Below, piece by piece: positions 6,310-13,154 of a DNA stretch of 14,291 nucleotides. The notes under the pieces are model-generated. The model was given only the letters and a program-made list of their open reading frames with translations. It did not search any database and was not told where the DNA came from. Positions within the stretch are counted from its first letter, which is position 1, and each line of letters opens with the position of its first letter. The stretch is taken from assembly GCF_934747485.1 (NCBI RefSeq), contig NZ_CAKVGN010000069.1:1-14291 (forward strand), read 5' to 3'. Source of the DNA: an uncultured Brachyspira sp. GTDB taxonomy: Bacteria; Spirochaetota; Brachyspiria; Brachyspirales; Brachyspiraceae. Made by a program: the position numbers and the translations under genes.

Positions 6310-7596
6310 ATGGAAAATATTAATGACGCTTTAGATTATCTATACTCTTTTATGAATAAAAAAAATCTTCATAAAAATAGTAAAAACCATATAAGCAATG
6401 TAGAACACATCTTAAATATATTAGGCTATAAACAAACTTTTAAAATAATACACATAACAGGCACAAAAGGAAAAGGCTCTGCTACTTTGAGTTTGGCTCA
6501 TATGCTTAGTGCATGCAATTACAAAACGGGTGCTTTTATATCCCCTCACATCATAAATGAAAGAGAGAGAATATCTATTAATGATGAATGGATTAGCGAG
6601 AATGATTTTATTTCTATAGTAAAAAAGATAAAGGGTATAATTGAAGAAAATAAGCTTGATGAGAGCATAACCGTTTTTGAGTTTTTTACTATAATAGGTC
6701 TTTATTATTTTTTTATTAACAAAGCGGATTATGCTTGTATAGAGGTTGGTATCGGCGGGAGGTTTGACTGCACCAATATTGTAGACTCTTCAATCAGTAT
6801 ATTAACTTCTATCTCTTATGACCATGTGGATATATTGGGAAACACAATAGAAGAGATAACTTATCAAAAGGCTGGCATTATAAAAAATAATTCTATAGTA
6901 ATATCAGCAATGCAAGAGAAAAACTCTATTGAAATAATAGAAAATGTGTCAAAAGAAAAAAACTGCAAGTTATACGTATTTAATAAAGATTTTTATTCTA
7001 ATATCATCAAAAACACAAGTGAAATATTAGAGTTTGATTATATAGAAAAAGAAAATAAGTATCATTTTACAACTACACTTTTAGGAGAACATCAAAGCGA
7101 AAATATAGCATTATCATTCAAAGCTTTTACATTATTAGAAAGCAAGAAAGAAAATATAGAAAAAGCAATAGACTCACTTCGTAATTTTAATATAAAGGCA
7201 AGATTAACTTTTATAGAGAGAAATCCAGACATTATAGTAGACGGTGCTCATAATGCGAAATCATTAATCAGAATATTAAAGACTATTTATAAATGGTATG
7301 ATAGTGTAGTGATATTATTTGCCCCTATAAGCGAAAAAGATGTAGGCGGAATGTGCGAGATATTAAAAGAGAGTGAAGACATAATTATAATAAGTTCTAC
7401 GAAATCACAATATAAAAACTCTGACAGCTTTAAGACTTATGAATATTTAAAAGAAAAAGAGAATGTGTATCATATAGAGAGTTTTGACTTGGCAGTAGAA
7501 GAGATGAAAAAGATATCTAAGGAGAAAAATATACCAGCGTTAGTGATAGGTTCGCTTTACAGTGCTAGCGACTATATAATTTCAGAAGAAAGGTGA
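6310..7596 (+). CDS. folC: Folylpolyglutamate synthase / dihydrofolate synthase
   Basis: Mur-ligase-family enzyme that adds glutamate to dihydropteroate and/or (poly)glutamates to tetrahydrofolates, using ATP, in the cytoplasm. At 428 residues it has the normal family length. Visible motifs: P-loop GTKGKGS (51-57); GAFISPHIINERERI (74-88), typical of the substrate loop; VGIGGRFDCTN (146-156); SYDHVDILG (169-177); EEITYQKAGIIK (181-192) with K187 as the lysine expected to be carbamylated; and VDGAHN (310-315) in the C-terminal domain. The usual Gly-Arg before the DGAHN strand reads KAR (296-298), a mild deviation. The start codon has only a weak GGAA upstream. It is monocistronic, with a near-consensus promoter and repeat copies on both sides. 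Whether it does one or both reactions cannot be told from the motifs. Confidence 0.95.
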   Translation: MENINDALDYLYSFMNKKNLHKNSKNHISNVEHILNILGYKQTFKIIHITGTKGKGSATLSLAHMLSACNYKTGAFISPHIINERERISINDEWISENDFISIVKKIKGIIEENKLDESITVFEFFTIIGLYYFFINKADYACIEVGIGGRFDCTNIVDSSISILTSISYDHVDILGNTIEEITYQKAGIIKNNSIVISAMQEKNSIEIIENVSKEKNCKLYVFNKDFYSNIIKNTSEILEFDYIEKENKYHFTTTLLGEHQSENIALSFKAFTLLESKKENIEKAIDSLRNFNIKARLTFIERNPDIIVDGAHNAKSLIRILKTIYKWYDSVVILFAPISEKDVGGMCEILKESEDIIIISSTKSQYKNSDSFKTYEYLKEKENVYHIESFDLAVEEMKKISKEKNIPALVIGSLYSASDYIISEER

Positions 7597-7621
7597 AACT
7601 AAATTGTAATTTTTTATAGGA

Positions 7622-7820
7622 TATATTATCAACTTTTTCCCGCCGCAAAAAGTTGCAAAAAGTGCAAATACTATAGCTAATATTTCTTGGAATATATAAA
7701 AGTAAAATAATGTTTATATTTTCGTCTGTATGTAAAAAGCTATAGTTCATTAAATGCAGTTTTTTTGGTTCTTTTATACCAATAAAAGAACTGGGGGTAC
7801 GGGGGCTAGTCCCCGCAAAT
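7622..7820 (+). repeat. Structured intergenic repeat, copy R5
   Basis: Forward orientation, shorter than R1. Hairpin B is intact (CAACTTTTTCCCGCCGC / AAAAAGTTG from 7631). Stem C (CTATAGC..AGCTATAG) is intact. Hairpin A has a short loop (GTTCTTTTATACCAAT / AAAAGAAC) because the CCGAGTAGGTGCC segment of R1 and R3 is missing. Hairpin E is CGGGG (7800-7804), GCTAGT, CCCCG (7811-7815), with sequence differing from R1 but pairing kept. It lies between folC and the promoter of the MerR gene. Confidence 0.85.
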
Positions 7821-7929
7821 AATAAAACTCAAAAAAATCACTATACTCATCCATGCCTTTTTGTTATAAATAATTATAAAACATAAGTATTTGATATAAT
7901 TCCATAATAATTTAAACTACTAATAAGTC

Positions 7930-7960
7930 TTGACATTGGAGCATACTCTAATGCTATAAT
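7930..7960 (+). promoter_or_regulatory. MerR-type promoter/operator: 19-bp spacer with dyad
   Basis: Consensus -35 TTGACA (7930-7935) and consensus -10 TATAAT (7955-7960) are separated by 19 bp instead of 17, the hallmark of promoters activated by MerR-family proteins through DNA twisting. The spacer holds the dyad TTGGAG-CATA-CTCTAA (7936-7951; one mismatch in six pairs), the expected MerR operator. It precedes the MerR gene, so the regulator should control itself and the downstream reductase cluster. AGGGG (7977-7981) is the ribosome binding site, 8 nt before the ATG. Confidence 0.9.
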
Positions 7961-7989
7961 TAAAACAAAAAAGACTAGGGGCTTAAATT

Positions 7990-8370
7990 ATGACAATAGC
8001 TGAAGTAAGCAAAAAGACAGATTTATCAACCGACACTTTGAGGTATTATGAGAGAATAGGGCTTATACCAGAAGTGGAGAGAACCGAAAGCGGCATACGA
8101 AATTATACTGACTATGATATAGGCTGGATAGAGTTTGCTAAATGTATGCGAAGTGCCGGAATGGGTATAGAGTCATTAATAGAATATATAAAACTCTACA
8201 ACAAAGGTGATGCCACAATAGAAGCAAGAAAGCAATTATTATTAGACCAAAGAGAGATAATAGAAACAAAAATTAATGAGCTTAAAGATACCTTAGAAAA
8301 ATTAAATTACAAAATAAACAATTATGATACAAAGATAAGGGAGTGTGAAAAAAAATTGTCTAAGAGATGA
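7990..8370 (+). CDS. MerR-family regulator, AdhR/NmlR type (aldehyde/electrophile sensor)
   Basis: A 126-residue protein with an N-terminal winged helix-turn-helix (IAEVSKKTDLSTDTLRYYER, 3-22; GLIPEVERTESGIRNY, 24-39) and a C-terminal dimerising coiled coil (about 76-123, ending ECEKKLSKR). The segment FAKCMRSAGMGIESL (49-63) matches the AdhR/NmlR subfamily, and the cysteine falls at position 52, the position of the aldehyde-reactive Cys of Bacillus subtilis AdhR. It lacks the metal-binding C-terminal cysteines of MerR, CueR or ZntR, although C119 is present in the tail. Its own promoter has the matching 19-bp spacer operator. The next gene starts 23 bp downstream. The context of three aldo/keto reductases supports carbonyl or electrophile sensing; which compound is sensed is inference. 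Confidence 0.92.
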   Translation: MTIAEVSKKTDLSTDTLRYYERIGLIPEVERTESGIRNYTDYDIGWIEFAKCMRSAGMGIESLIEYIKLYNKGDATIEARKQLLLDQREIIETKINELKDTLEKLNYKINNYDTKIRECEKKLSKR

Positions 8371-8393
8371 TTAAATTAAAAAAGGATATATAA

Positions 8394-8819
8394 ATGAAAA
8401 TACTATTAAGTTTTTTAATTTTTATAATGACAGCATGCAATTCTATTTATGGAGATAGTGCAACCATGAACACTTTAAATAATTATGTTAATTTAAGAAT
8501 AAACAACAAAGAATACAAATTGATATTATATGATAATGACACAGCGAGAGATTTTTTAAGAATGCTTCCGCTCACAATTACAATGAATGATTTAAACAGC
8601 AATGAAAAATATTATAATTTAAGCAAAAGCCTCACAACAAAAAGCGAAAGGGCAGGCAGTATAAAAAGAGGCGACTTTATGTTATACGGCAATAATTGTT
8701 TGGTTTTGTTTTATGAAAGCTTTTCAACATCATACAGCTACACTAAAATTGGATATATAGAAAATACAGACGGCTTAAAAGATTCGCTTGGAATGGGCAG
8801 CATAGAAATAACTTTTTAG
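8394..8819 (+). CDS. Cyclophilin-like-fold lipoprotein
   Basis: A 141-residue protein with a lipoprotein-type signal (MKILLSFLIFIMTAC, C15) and a single small domain. NDTARDFLRMLPLTITMNDL (48-67), EKYYNL, IKRGDFMLYGNNCLVLFY (90-107), SYSYTKIGYI (113-122) and GLKDSLGMGSIEITF are typical of the bacterial cyclophilin-like fold family (Cyclophil_like), which often accompanies flavodoxins and aldo/keto reductases. Prolyl isomerase activity is not established for that family. The lipobox has Met at -3, acceptable under relaxed spirochaete rules. AAAGGA lies 7 nt before the ATG. Only 23 bp separate it from the MerR gene, so it should be co-transcribed. Its place in an electrophile-response operon suggests a periplasmic ligand-binding or protective role (inference). 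Confidence 0.85.
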   Translation: MKILLSFLIFIMTACNSIYGDSATMNTLNNYVNLRINNKEYKLILYDNDTARDFLRMLPLTITMNDLNSNEKYYNLSKSLTTKSERAGSIKRGDFMLYGNNCLVLFYESFSTSYSYTKIGYIENTDGLKDSLGMGSIEITF

Positions 8820-8892
8820 TGCAAATTAGTTTTTTTAAAATTAATTTAAAAAAAATTAAGTTCATAAAAGAGGATTTTTAAAGGAGTTTTGT

Positions 8893-9738
8893 ATGAAAAA
8901 AGTAAAATTAAGTAATGGGCTTGAAATGCCTATACTAGGTTTTGGTGTTTTTCAAATACCAGATTATGAGGAATGTAAGAAGTCGGTATTGAATGCAATT
9001 GAGGCAGGATACAGATTAATAGACACAGCATCAGCATACAACAATGAAAAAGCGGTAGGAGATGCCATAAAAGAAAGCGGAGTTGATAGAAAAGAATTAT
9101 TCATCACAACAAAATTATGGATAAGCGACAGTGGCTATGATAATGCTAAAAAGGCTTTTGAAGTTTCTATGAATAAGCTTAATTTAGATTATTTGGATTT
9201 ATATTTGATACATCAGCCTTTTGGAGATTATTACGGCTCTTGGCGAGCTATGGAAGATTTGTATAACGAAGGAAAGATTAAAGCTATAGGGGTTTGCAAT
9301 TTTTATCCTGATAGATTATTAGATTTTGTTATGCATAATAAAACAGCTCCTATGGTTAATCAAATAGAAACGCATCCATTCTTTCAAAGGGAAGAGGATA
9401 ATAAACTTATGAAAGAGTATAATATTCAAATAGAGTCTTGGGGGCCATTTGCTGAGGGCAGGAATAATATGTTTACTAATGAAGTATTTAAAAAGATAGC
9501 AAGTAAACATAATAAAACAGCTGCTCAGGTTATATTAAATTGGCTTATAAAGAGAGATGTTGTTGTGATACCTAAGAGCGTACACAAAGAGAGGATTATA
9601 GAAAACTTTAATGTGTTTGATTTTGAGTTGGACGACAATGACATGAAAGAAATTTCTAAACTAGATACTAAGCAGAGTTTATTTTTATCGCATACAGATA
9701 TTGAGACAGTAAAATATTTATGCAATTATAAGATTTAA
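8893..9738 (+). CDS. Aldo/keto reductase, AKR5-like (2,5-diketo-gluconate reductase type)
   Basis: NAD(P)H-dependent reduction of aldehydes and ketones to alcohols in the cytoplasm. 281 residues, the normal size for this (beta/alpha)8 barrel. The catalytic tetrad is visible: D44 and Y49 in LIDTASAYNNE, K74 in TTKLW, H107 in LIHQP. The NADPH phosphate-binding loop VVIPKSVHKERIIEN (224-238) has the normal lysine (K228). No signal peptide. AAGGAG just before the ATG is a strong ribosome binding site. The 73-bp gap after the lipoprotein gene has no clear terminator, so it probably belongs to the MerR-controlled transcript. It is followed by 561 bp without a gene, filled by R6 and R7. True substrate unknown; small toxic carbonyls are plausible given the regulator. 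Confidence 0.93.
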   Translation: MKKVKLSNGLEMPILGFGVFQIPDYEECKKSVLNAIEAGYRLIDTASAYNNEKAVGDAIKESGVDRKELFITTKLWISDSGYDNAKKAFEVSMNKLNLDYLDLYLIHQPFGDYYGSWRAMEDLYNEGKIKAIGVCNFYPDRLLDFVMHNKTAPMVNQIETHPFFQREEDNKLMKEYNIQIESWGPFAEGRNNMFTNEVFKKIASKHNKTAAQVILNWLIKRDVVVIPKSVHKERIIENFNVFDFELDDNDMKEISKLDTKQSLFLSHTDIETVKYLCNYKI

Positions 9739-9789
9739 TAGTTTTGTAAAAAATTGTAGTTTATAAAGAGTGATTTTTTATATTAAAAT

Positions 9790-10130
9790 GTTTGTGGGGA
9801 CTAGCCCCCTGCGAAGCGTGCCCTTAGGGTACACACTCTCACTTCTTTTGGCGACCGAAGGAAGTGCCTGCGACCAAAGGGAGTCCTTCAGGACGACCGT
9901 AGGAAGTACCTTCAGGTATGGGTATGACCCAAAGAAGCAAAAGGACTGCATTTTATGAAGGATAGTTTTATATATAAAAACATAGATATTATTTTATATA
10001 TTCAAAAAAGGTAAAGTTGAAACATTTGCACTTTTTGCAACTTTTTGCTGCGGGAAAAAGTTGAATAAAAACAAAAACATAAATTATAGTTATTTAAATA
10101 TACACTAAAAAATTTTTAAGTTTTTAAATT
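9790..10130 (-). repeat. Structured intergenic repeat, copy R6, with enlarged hairpin A loop
   Basis: Reverse orientation, against the surrounding genes. Order: GC-rich hairpin E (GGGG-ACTAG-CCCC), the 20-bp module GCGAAGCGTGCCCTTAGGGT (9811-9830, exact reverse complement of the module in R3), then hairpin A. In A the arms CTTCTTTTGG and CCCAAAGAAG remain, but the loop has grown from 3 nt to about 80 nt of GC-richer mini-palindromes (e.g. CCTTCAGG-type pieces). Stem C, hairpin B (CAACTTTTT...AAAAAGTTG) and the outer AT part follow. Within the outer part TTGAAT (10061-10066), 18 bp and TATAGT (10085-10090) look promoter-like toward the next gene. Short ORFs here are artefacts of the repeat. 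Confidence 0.82.
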
Positions 10131-10135
10131 TATTG

Positions 10136-10205
10136 TTTGTGGTGGCTTTGCCCCCACACCCCCACTTCTTTTGGTGACCCAAAGAAGCAAAAGGACTATA
10201 TTTTT
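10136..10205 (-). repeat. Structured intergenic repeat, copy R7 (hairpins E and A only)
   Basis: Partial copy directly after R6 and in the same orientation. Hairpin E is GTGGTGGC-TTT-GCCCCCAC (10139-10157), identical in type to R2. Hairpin A is CTTCTTTTGG (10165-10174), TGA, CCCAAAGAAG (10178-10187). It breaks off after AAAAGGACTATA; stem C and hairpin B are absent. The tandem arrangement outer-part then E-A is seen again in R8. Confidence 0.8.
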
Positions 10206-10250
10206 AGATTTTTATATTACATTTAAGAATTATTCTATTATTAATGATAA

Positions 10251-10279
10251 TTGTATTCATAAAAAAAATTATTTAGATA
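10251..10279 (+). promoter_or_regulatory. Weak promoter candidate before the exported reductase
   Basis: TTGTAT (10251-10256), a 17-bp spacer and TAGATA (10274-10279), about 20 bp before the ATG. In such AT-rich DNA this could be chance. The gene lies beyond 561 bp of repeats, so a promoter of its own would be useful; the repeat's outer end (R6) is a second candidate. Confidence 0.3.
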
Positions 10280-10299
10280 TATTTTTAAAAGGACTAATA

Positions 10300-11187
10300 A
10301 TGAAAAATACTTTTATAACTTTATTACTAATTTTTATAATATCACTAAATATAAAAGCAGAGGCTAATAATATGAAAGGAAATTTTAATTTCAATACAAA
10401 AACTGTTAAACTAAATAATGGTTATGAAATACCTTTAAATGGAATAGGCACATACAGCTTATTAAATGATGTTTGCTACAACTCTGTGCTTTATGCTTTA
10501 CAAAATGGTGTGAGATTAATTGACACGGCTTATATATACCGCAATGAAGAGGAGGTTGCAAGAGCTGTGAGAGATTCTAAGATTGATAGAGAAGATATTT
10601 TTGTTATTACAAAGCTATATCCTAATCAGTATAATGATGCAGAAAATGCAATAAATGAAGCGTTAAAAAAATTAGGCTATATTGATATGATGCTTCTTCA
10701 TCACCCGGGAAATAATGATGTTGAAGCGTATAAGGCAATAGAGAAAGCTGTGAAAGAAGGAAAGATAAAATCTATTGGTCTTTCTAATTGGTATATAAAA
10801 GAATTAAAAGAGTTCTTGCAAAAAATAAATATTATGCCTGCTTTGGTTCAAAATGAGATACACCCATATTATCAAGATACTGAAGTGGTGGAATATATTC
10901 AAAGTTTGGGGATAGCTGTTCAAGCGTGGTATCCATTGGGGGGAAGAGGTCATCAAAGAGAGCTTTTAAATGATAGTGTATTAAAAGAGATAGCTAAAAA
11001 GCATAATAAATCTGTTGCTCAAATTATATTAAGATGGCATTTACAGAGGGGAGTTATTGTGATACCCGGTTCAAGCAATAGGGCTCATATAATAGAAAAC
11101 ACAGAGTTATATGATTTTGAATTGAGCGATGATGAGATGAGAAGAATATCAAAACTTAACCGCAATGAAAAGCATGATTGGTATTAA
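10300..11187 (+). CDS. Aldo/keto reductase with signal peptide (exported, AKR5-like)
   Basis: A 295-residue protein: an N-terminal signal peptide (MKNTFITLLLIFIISLNIKA, probable cleavage near AEA at 20-22) joined to a complete reductase barrel. Catalytic residues are D75 and Y80 in LIDTAYIYRNE, K105 in VITKLY, and H134 in LLHHP. The cofactor loop reads IPGSSNRAHIIEN (255-267): glycine replaces the lysine that usually binds the NADPH phosphate, so cofactor preference may be altered. The ATG at 10300 is chosen because AAAAGGA lies just upstream; a longer frame to 10171 would run through repeat R7 and is rejected. Most reductases of this family are cytoplasmic, so export is unusual: a periplasmic cofactor source, or Tat-independent folding, is unexplained. 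The next gene follows after 58 bp, indicating co-transcription. Confidence 0.9.
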   Translation: MKNTFITLLLIFIISLNIKAEANNMKGNFNFNTKTVKLNNGYEIPLNGIGTYSLLNDVCYNSVLYALQNGVRLIDTAYIYRNEEEVARAVRDSKIDREDIFVITKLYPNQYNDAENAINEALKKLGYIDMMLLHHPGNNDVEAYKAIEKAVKEGKIKSIGLSNWYIKELKEFLQKINIMPALVQNEIHPYYQDTEVVEYIQSLGIAVQAWYPLGGRGHQRELLNDSVLKEIAKKHNKSVAQIILRWHLQRGVIVIPGSSNRAHIIENTELYDFELSDDEMRRISKLNRNEKHDWY

Positions 11188-11205
11188 TTAAAATATTAAT
11201 TAAAA
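11182..11205. repeat. 12-bp tandem duplication across a stop codon
   Basis: TATTAATTAAAA occurs twice back to back (11182-11193 and 11194-11205). The first copy contains the final Tyr codon and the stop of the exported reductase gene. Probably a recent slippage duplication. Confidence 0.7.
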
Positions 11206-11245
11206 TTATGTAAACAATCTAAATAAATAATAAGGAGTTATTAAT

Positions 11246-12217
11246 ATGCAAAAAAGAAAGCTTGGAGAGTTAGAAGTTTCGGCTGTTGGTTTAGGGTGTA
11301 TGGGTTATGGCGTAGTGTATGATGAGAATTATGATAAAAAACAATTAATATCTATCATACATGAAGCTATAGAATTAGGTATTAATTTTTTTGACACAGC
11401 AGAAGCCTATGGTCCATACAAAAACGAAGAGATTGTTGGCGAAGCATTAGAAGGTCGTAGAGATAAAGTTGTAATAGCTACGAAGTGCGGAATAAAAACT
11501 GTAAATGGAAAGCCTGTATTAGACGGCAGAAAAGAAACTATAATATCATCTGTAGAAGGTTCATTAAAAAGATTGAAAACTGATTATATTGATTTGTATT
11601 ATCTTCACAGAGTTGACCCTAACACTCCTATTGAAGAAGCGGCATACATAATGAAAGAATTAATAAAAGAAGGTAAAATTAAACATTGGGGTATTTCAGA
11701 GGCAGGGGCAAACAGCATAAAAAAAGCTAATGAAGTATGCAAACTTACAGCCATACAAAGCGAATACTCTATGATTTGGAGGGAGCCGGAAAAAGAGATT
11801 ATACCGTTATTAGAAGAATTAAATATTGGTTTTGTGCCTTTCTCTCCATTAGGTAAAGGTTTTTTAACAGGCAAGCTTAACAGCGAATTTTCAAAGAATG
11901 ATTTTAGAGGTTCTATACCAAGATTTCAAAAAGAGAACTTTGATAAAAACAAATCATTGATTGATATTTTGGAAGAGATTGCTAAAGCCAAAAATGTTTC
12001 AAAGGCTCAAATAGCATTAGCTTGGGTGCTTCATCAAAAACCGTTTATAGTGCCTATATTTGGAGCAAGCAAGATAGAGAGATTAAAAGAGAATGCCTAT
12101 TGTGTTAATGTGGATTTTAGCAAGGAGGAATTAAATAAGATAAATGAAGCTATTTCACAAATAACGATAGAGGGTGATAGGTATCCGAAGGAGCATATGG
12201 AGATAGTAGGGAAATAA
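11246..12217 (+). CDS. Aldo/keto reductase of the AKR11/AKR13-like group
   Basis: A 323-residue cytoplasmic NAD(P)H-dependent reductase, longer than the two upstream reductases and of a different subgroup. It starts MQKRKLGELEVSAVGLGCMG, typical of the YajO/YakC/AKR11-13 side of the family. The tetrad is visible: D50 and Y55 in FFDTAEAYGPY, K80 in IATKCG, H121 in YLHRVDP. GIS-E near 150 and SEYSMIWREPEKEIIPLLEE are characteristic barrel segments; FIVPIFGASKIERLKEN is the cofactor-binding end. AAGGAG (11232-11237) lies 8 nt before the ATG. It sits 58 bp after the exported reductase with no terminator seen between. Substrate unknown; likely part of the same carbonyl-detoxifying set. Confidence 0.93.
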   Translation: MQKRKLGELEVSAVGLGCMGYGVVYDENYDKKQLISIIHEAIELGINFFDTAEAYGPYKNEEIVGEALEGRRDKVVIATKCGIKTVNGKPVLDGRKETIISSVEGSLKRLKTDYIDLYYLHRVDPNTPIEEAAYIMKELIKEGKIKHWGISEAGANSIKKANEVCKLTAIQSEYSMIWREPEKEIIPLLEELNIGFVPFSPLGKGFLTGKLNSEFSKNDFRGSIPRFQKENFDKNKSLIDILEEIAKAKNVSKAQIALAWVLHQKPFIVPIFGASKIERLKENAYCVNVDFSKEELNKINEAISQITIEGDRYPKEHMEIVGK

Positions 12218-12324
12218 TTTTATAAGTTTTAGATTTATTTCAAAATAAGTTAATAAATGTTTATATTGTTTTTTGTTTTAATTTAATAATTTATATTAAT
12301 ATAATAATATAATTAGTATTATTT

Positions 12325-12505
12325 TATTATTTGCACTTTTTGCAACTTTTTGCGGCGGGAAAAAGTTGAATAAAATAAAAACTTACATTATAAAATATAG
12401 TTATTTAACTATATACTAAAAATTTTAAGTTTTTTATTTGCGGGGACTAGCTCCCGCACCCCCACTTCTTTTGTTGCCACAAAGAAGCAAAAAGGCTGCA
12501 TGTTT
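12325..12505 (-). repeat. Structured intergenic repeat, copy R8 (permuted: B-D then E-A)
   Basis: Reverse orientation but circularly permuted compared with R2. Hairpin B comes first (CAACTTTTT 12343-12351, AAAAAGTTG 12361-12369, with loop GCGGCGGG plus one A). Then hairpin D, a perfect TATAGTTA-TT-TAACTATA (12397-12414), hairpin E GCGGG/CCCGC (12440-12444, 12453-12457) and hairpin A CTTCTTTTGTTGCCACAAAGAAG-like (12465-12487). The AT stem C is missing on both sides. It looks like the junction of two tandem units. Promoter-like TTGAAT (12367-12372), 17 bp, TATAAA (12390-12395) points to the flavodoxin gene. No gene in the 386-bp gap. Confidence 0.8.
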
Positions 12506-12603
12506 ATTACTAAAATAATTAGTTGTATACTTTTAATATTAAATAATCTTATCAAGCTGTTTTGAAGTAAGTCTATTAAATAAAAAAATAATAGGAGCTT
12601 AAA

Positions 12604-13113
12604 ATGAAAATATTGATAGCTTATTATTCGCATTCAGCAAACACTAAAAAACTTGCTGACTCTATAGCAAAAATTATAAAAGAAGAATCACAAAATGTAC
12701 AAATAGACTTTTTTAATACAGAGCCTGAGAAAGCATATTCGCCAAACTACAGCACAGTATTAAACGAAGCCAAAAGAGATATAAACAGCGGTTATAAACC
12801 AAAATTAAAAAGCACCATAAAGAGCATAGACGATTATGATATTATATTTGCAGGAAGCCCTAATTGGTGGAACACAATGGCTCCTCCGTTAAATACGTTT
12901 TTGAACAGTTTTGACTTTTCTAATAAAATAATAATGCCTTTCTGTACGCATGGAGGCGGAGGGTGTGGAAGCATTAAAAGAGATATAGAAAAAGAATCCA
13001 AGTCTAAACAAGTAGGTAAAATATTAAGCGTATATGGAAGCTCTGCGTCAAGTTCTGAGAGTGAAATAAGAAAATGGATTAAGGATATATTTGTAAAAAT
13101 AAAATATACCTAA
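12604..13113 (+). CDS. Flavodoxin family protein
   Basis: A 169-residue FMN-binding electron-transfer protein, cytoplasmic. The FMN phosphate loop is YYSHSANTKKLADSIAK (7-23), in the S-x-x-x-NT pattern of flavodoxins. The second loop FAGSPNWWNTMAPPLNTFL (82-100) has the aromatic WW that would stack on the flavin, and the third is CTHGGGGCG (114-122). This is the short flavodoxin type often found beside aldo/keto reductases, cyclophilin-like proteins and MerR or LysR regulators in gut bacteria. TAGGAG lies 6 nt before the ATG. The 386-bp gap upstream, with repeat R8, may separate it from the reductase transcript or give it a separate promoter. Probable role: electron donor or quinone/nitro-compound reduction in redox stress (inference). 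Confidence 0.92.
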   Translation: MKILIAYYSHSANTKKLADSIAKIIKEESQNVQIDFFNTEPEKAYSPNYSTVLNEAKRDINSGYKPKLKSTIKSIDDYDIIFAGSPNWWNTMAPPLNTFLNSFDFSNKIIMPFCTHGGGGCGSIKRDIEKESKSKQVGKILSVYGSSASSSESEIRKWIKDIFVKIKYT

Positions 13114-13154
13114 ACAATTATAATTTGTTAAAAATTAAAGTTATATTTTATTTT

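Noticed and set aside
9770..9958. 62-codon open frame in the gap between two reductase genes
   Set aside because: It lies inside repeat R6, follows the hairpin A loop modules, has no ribosome binding site, and is not conserved in other copies.
10171..10299. Longer N-terminus of the exported reductase
   Set aside because: The extension translates repeat R7 and AT-rich spacer; the ATG at 10300 has AAAAGGA and gives a proper signal peptide.
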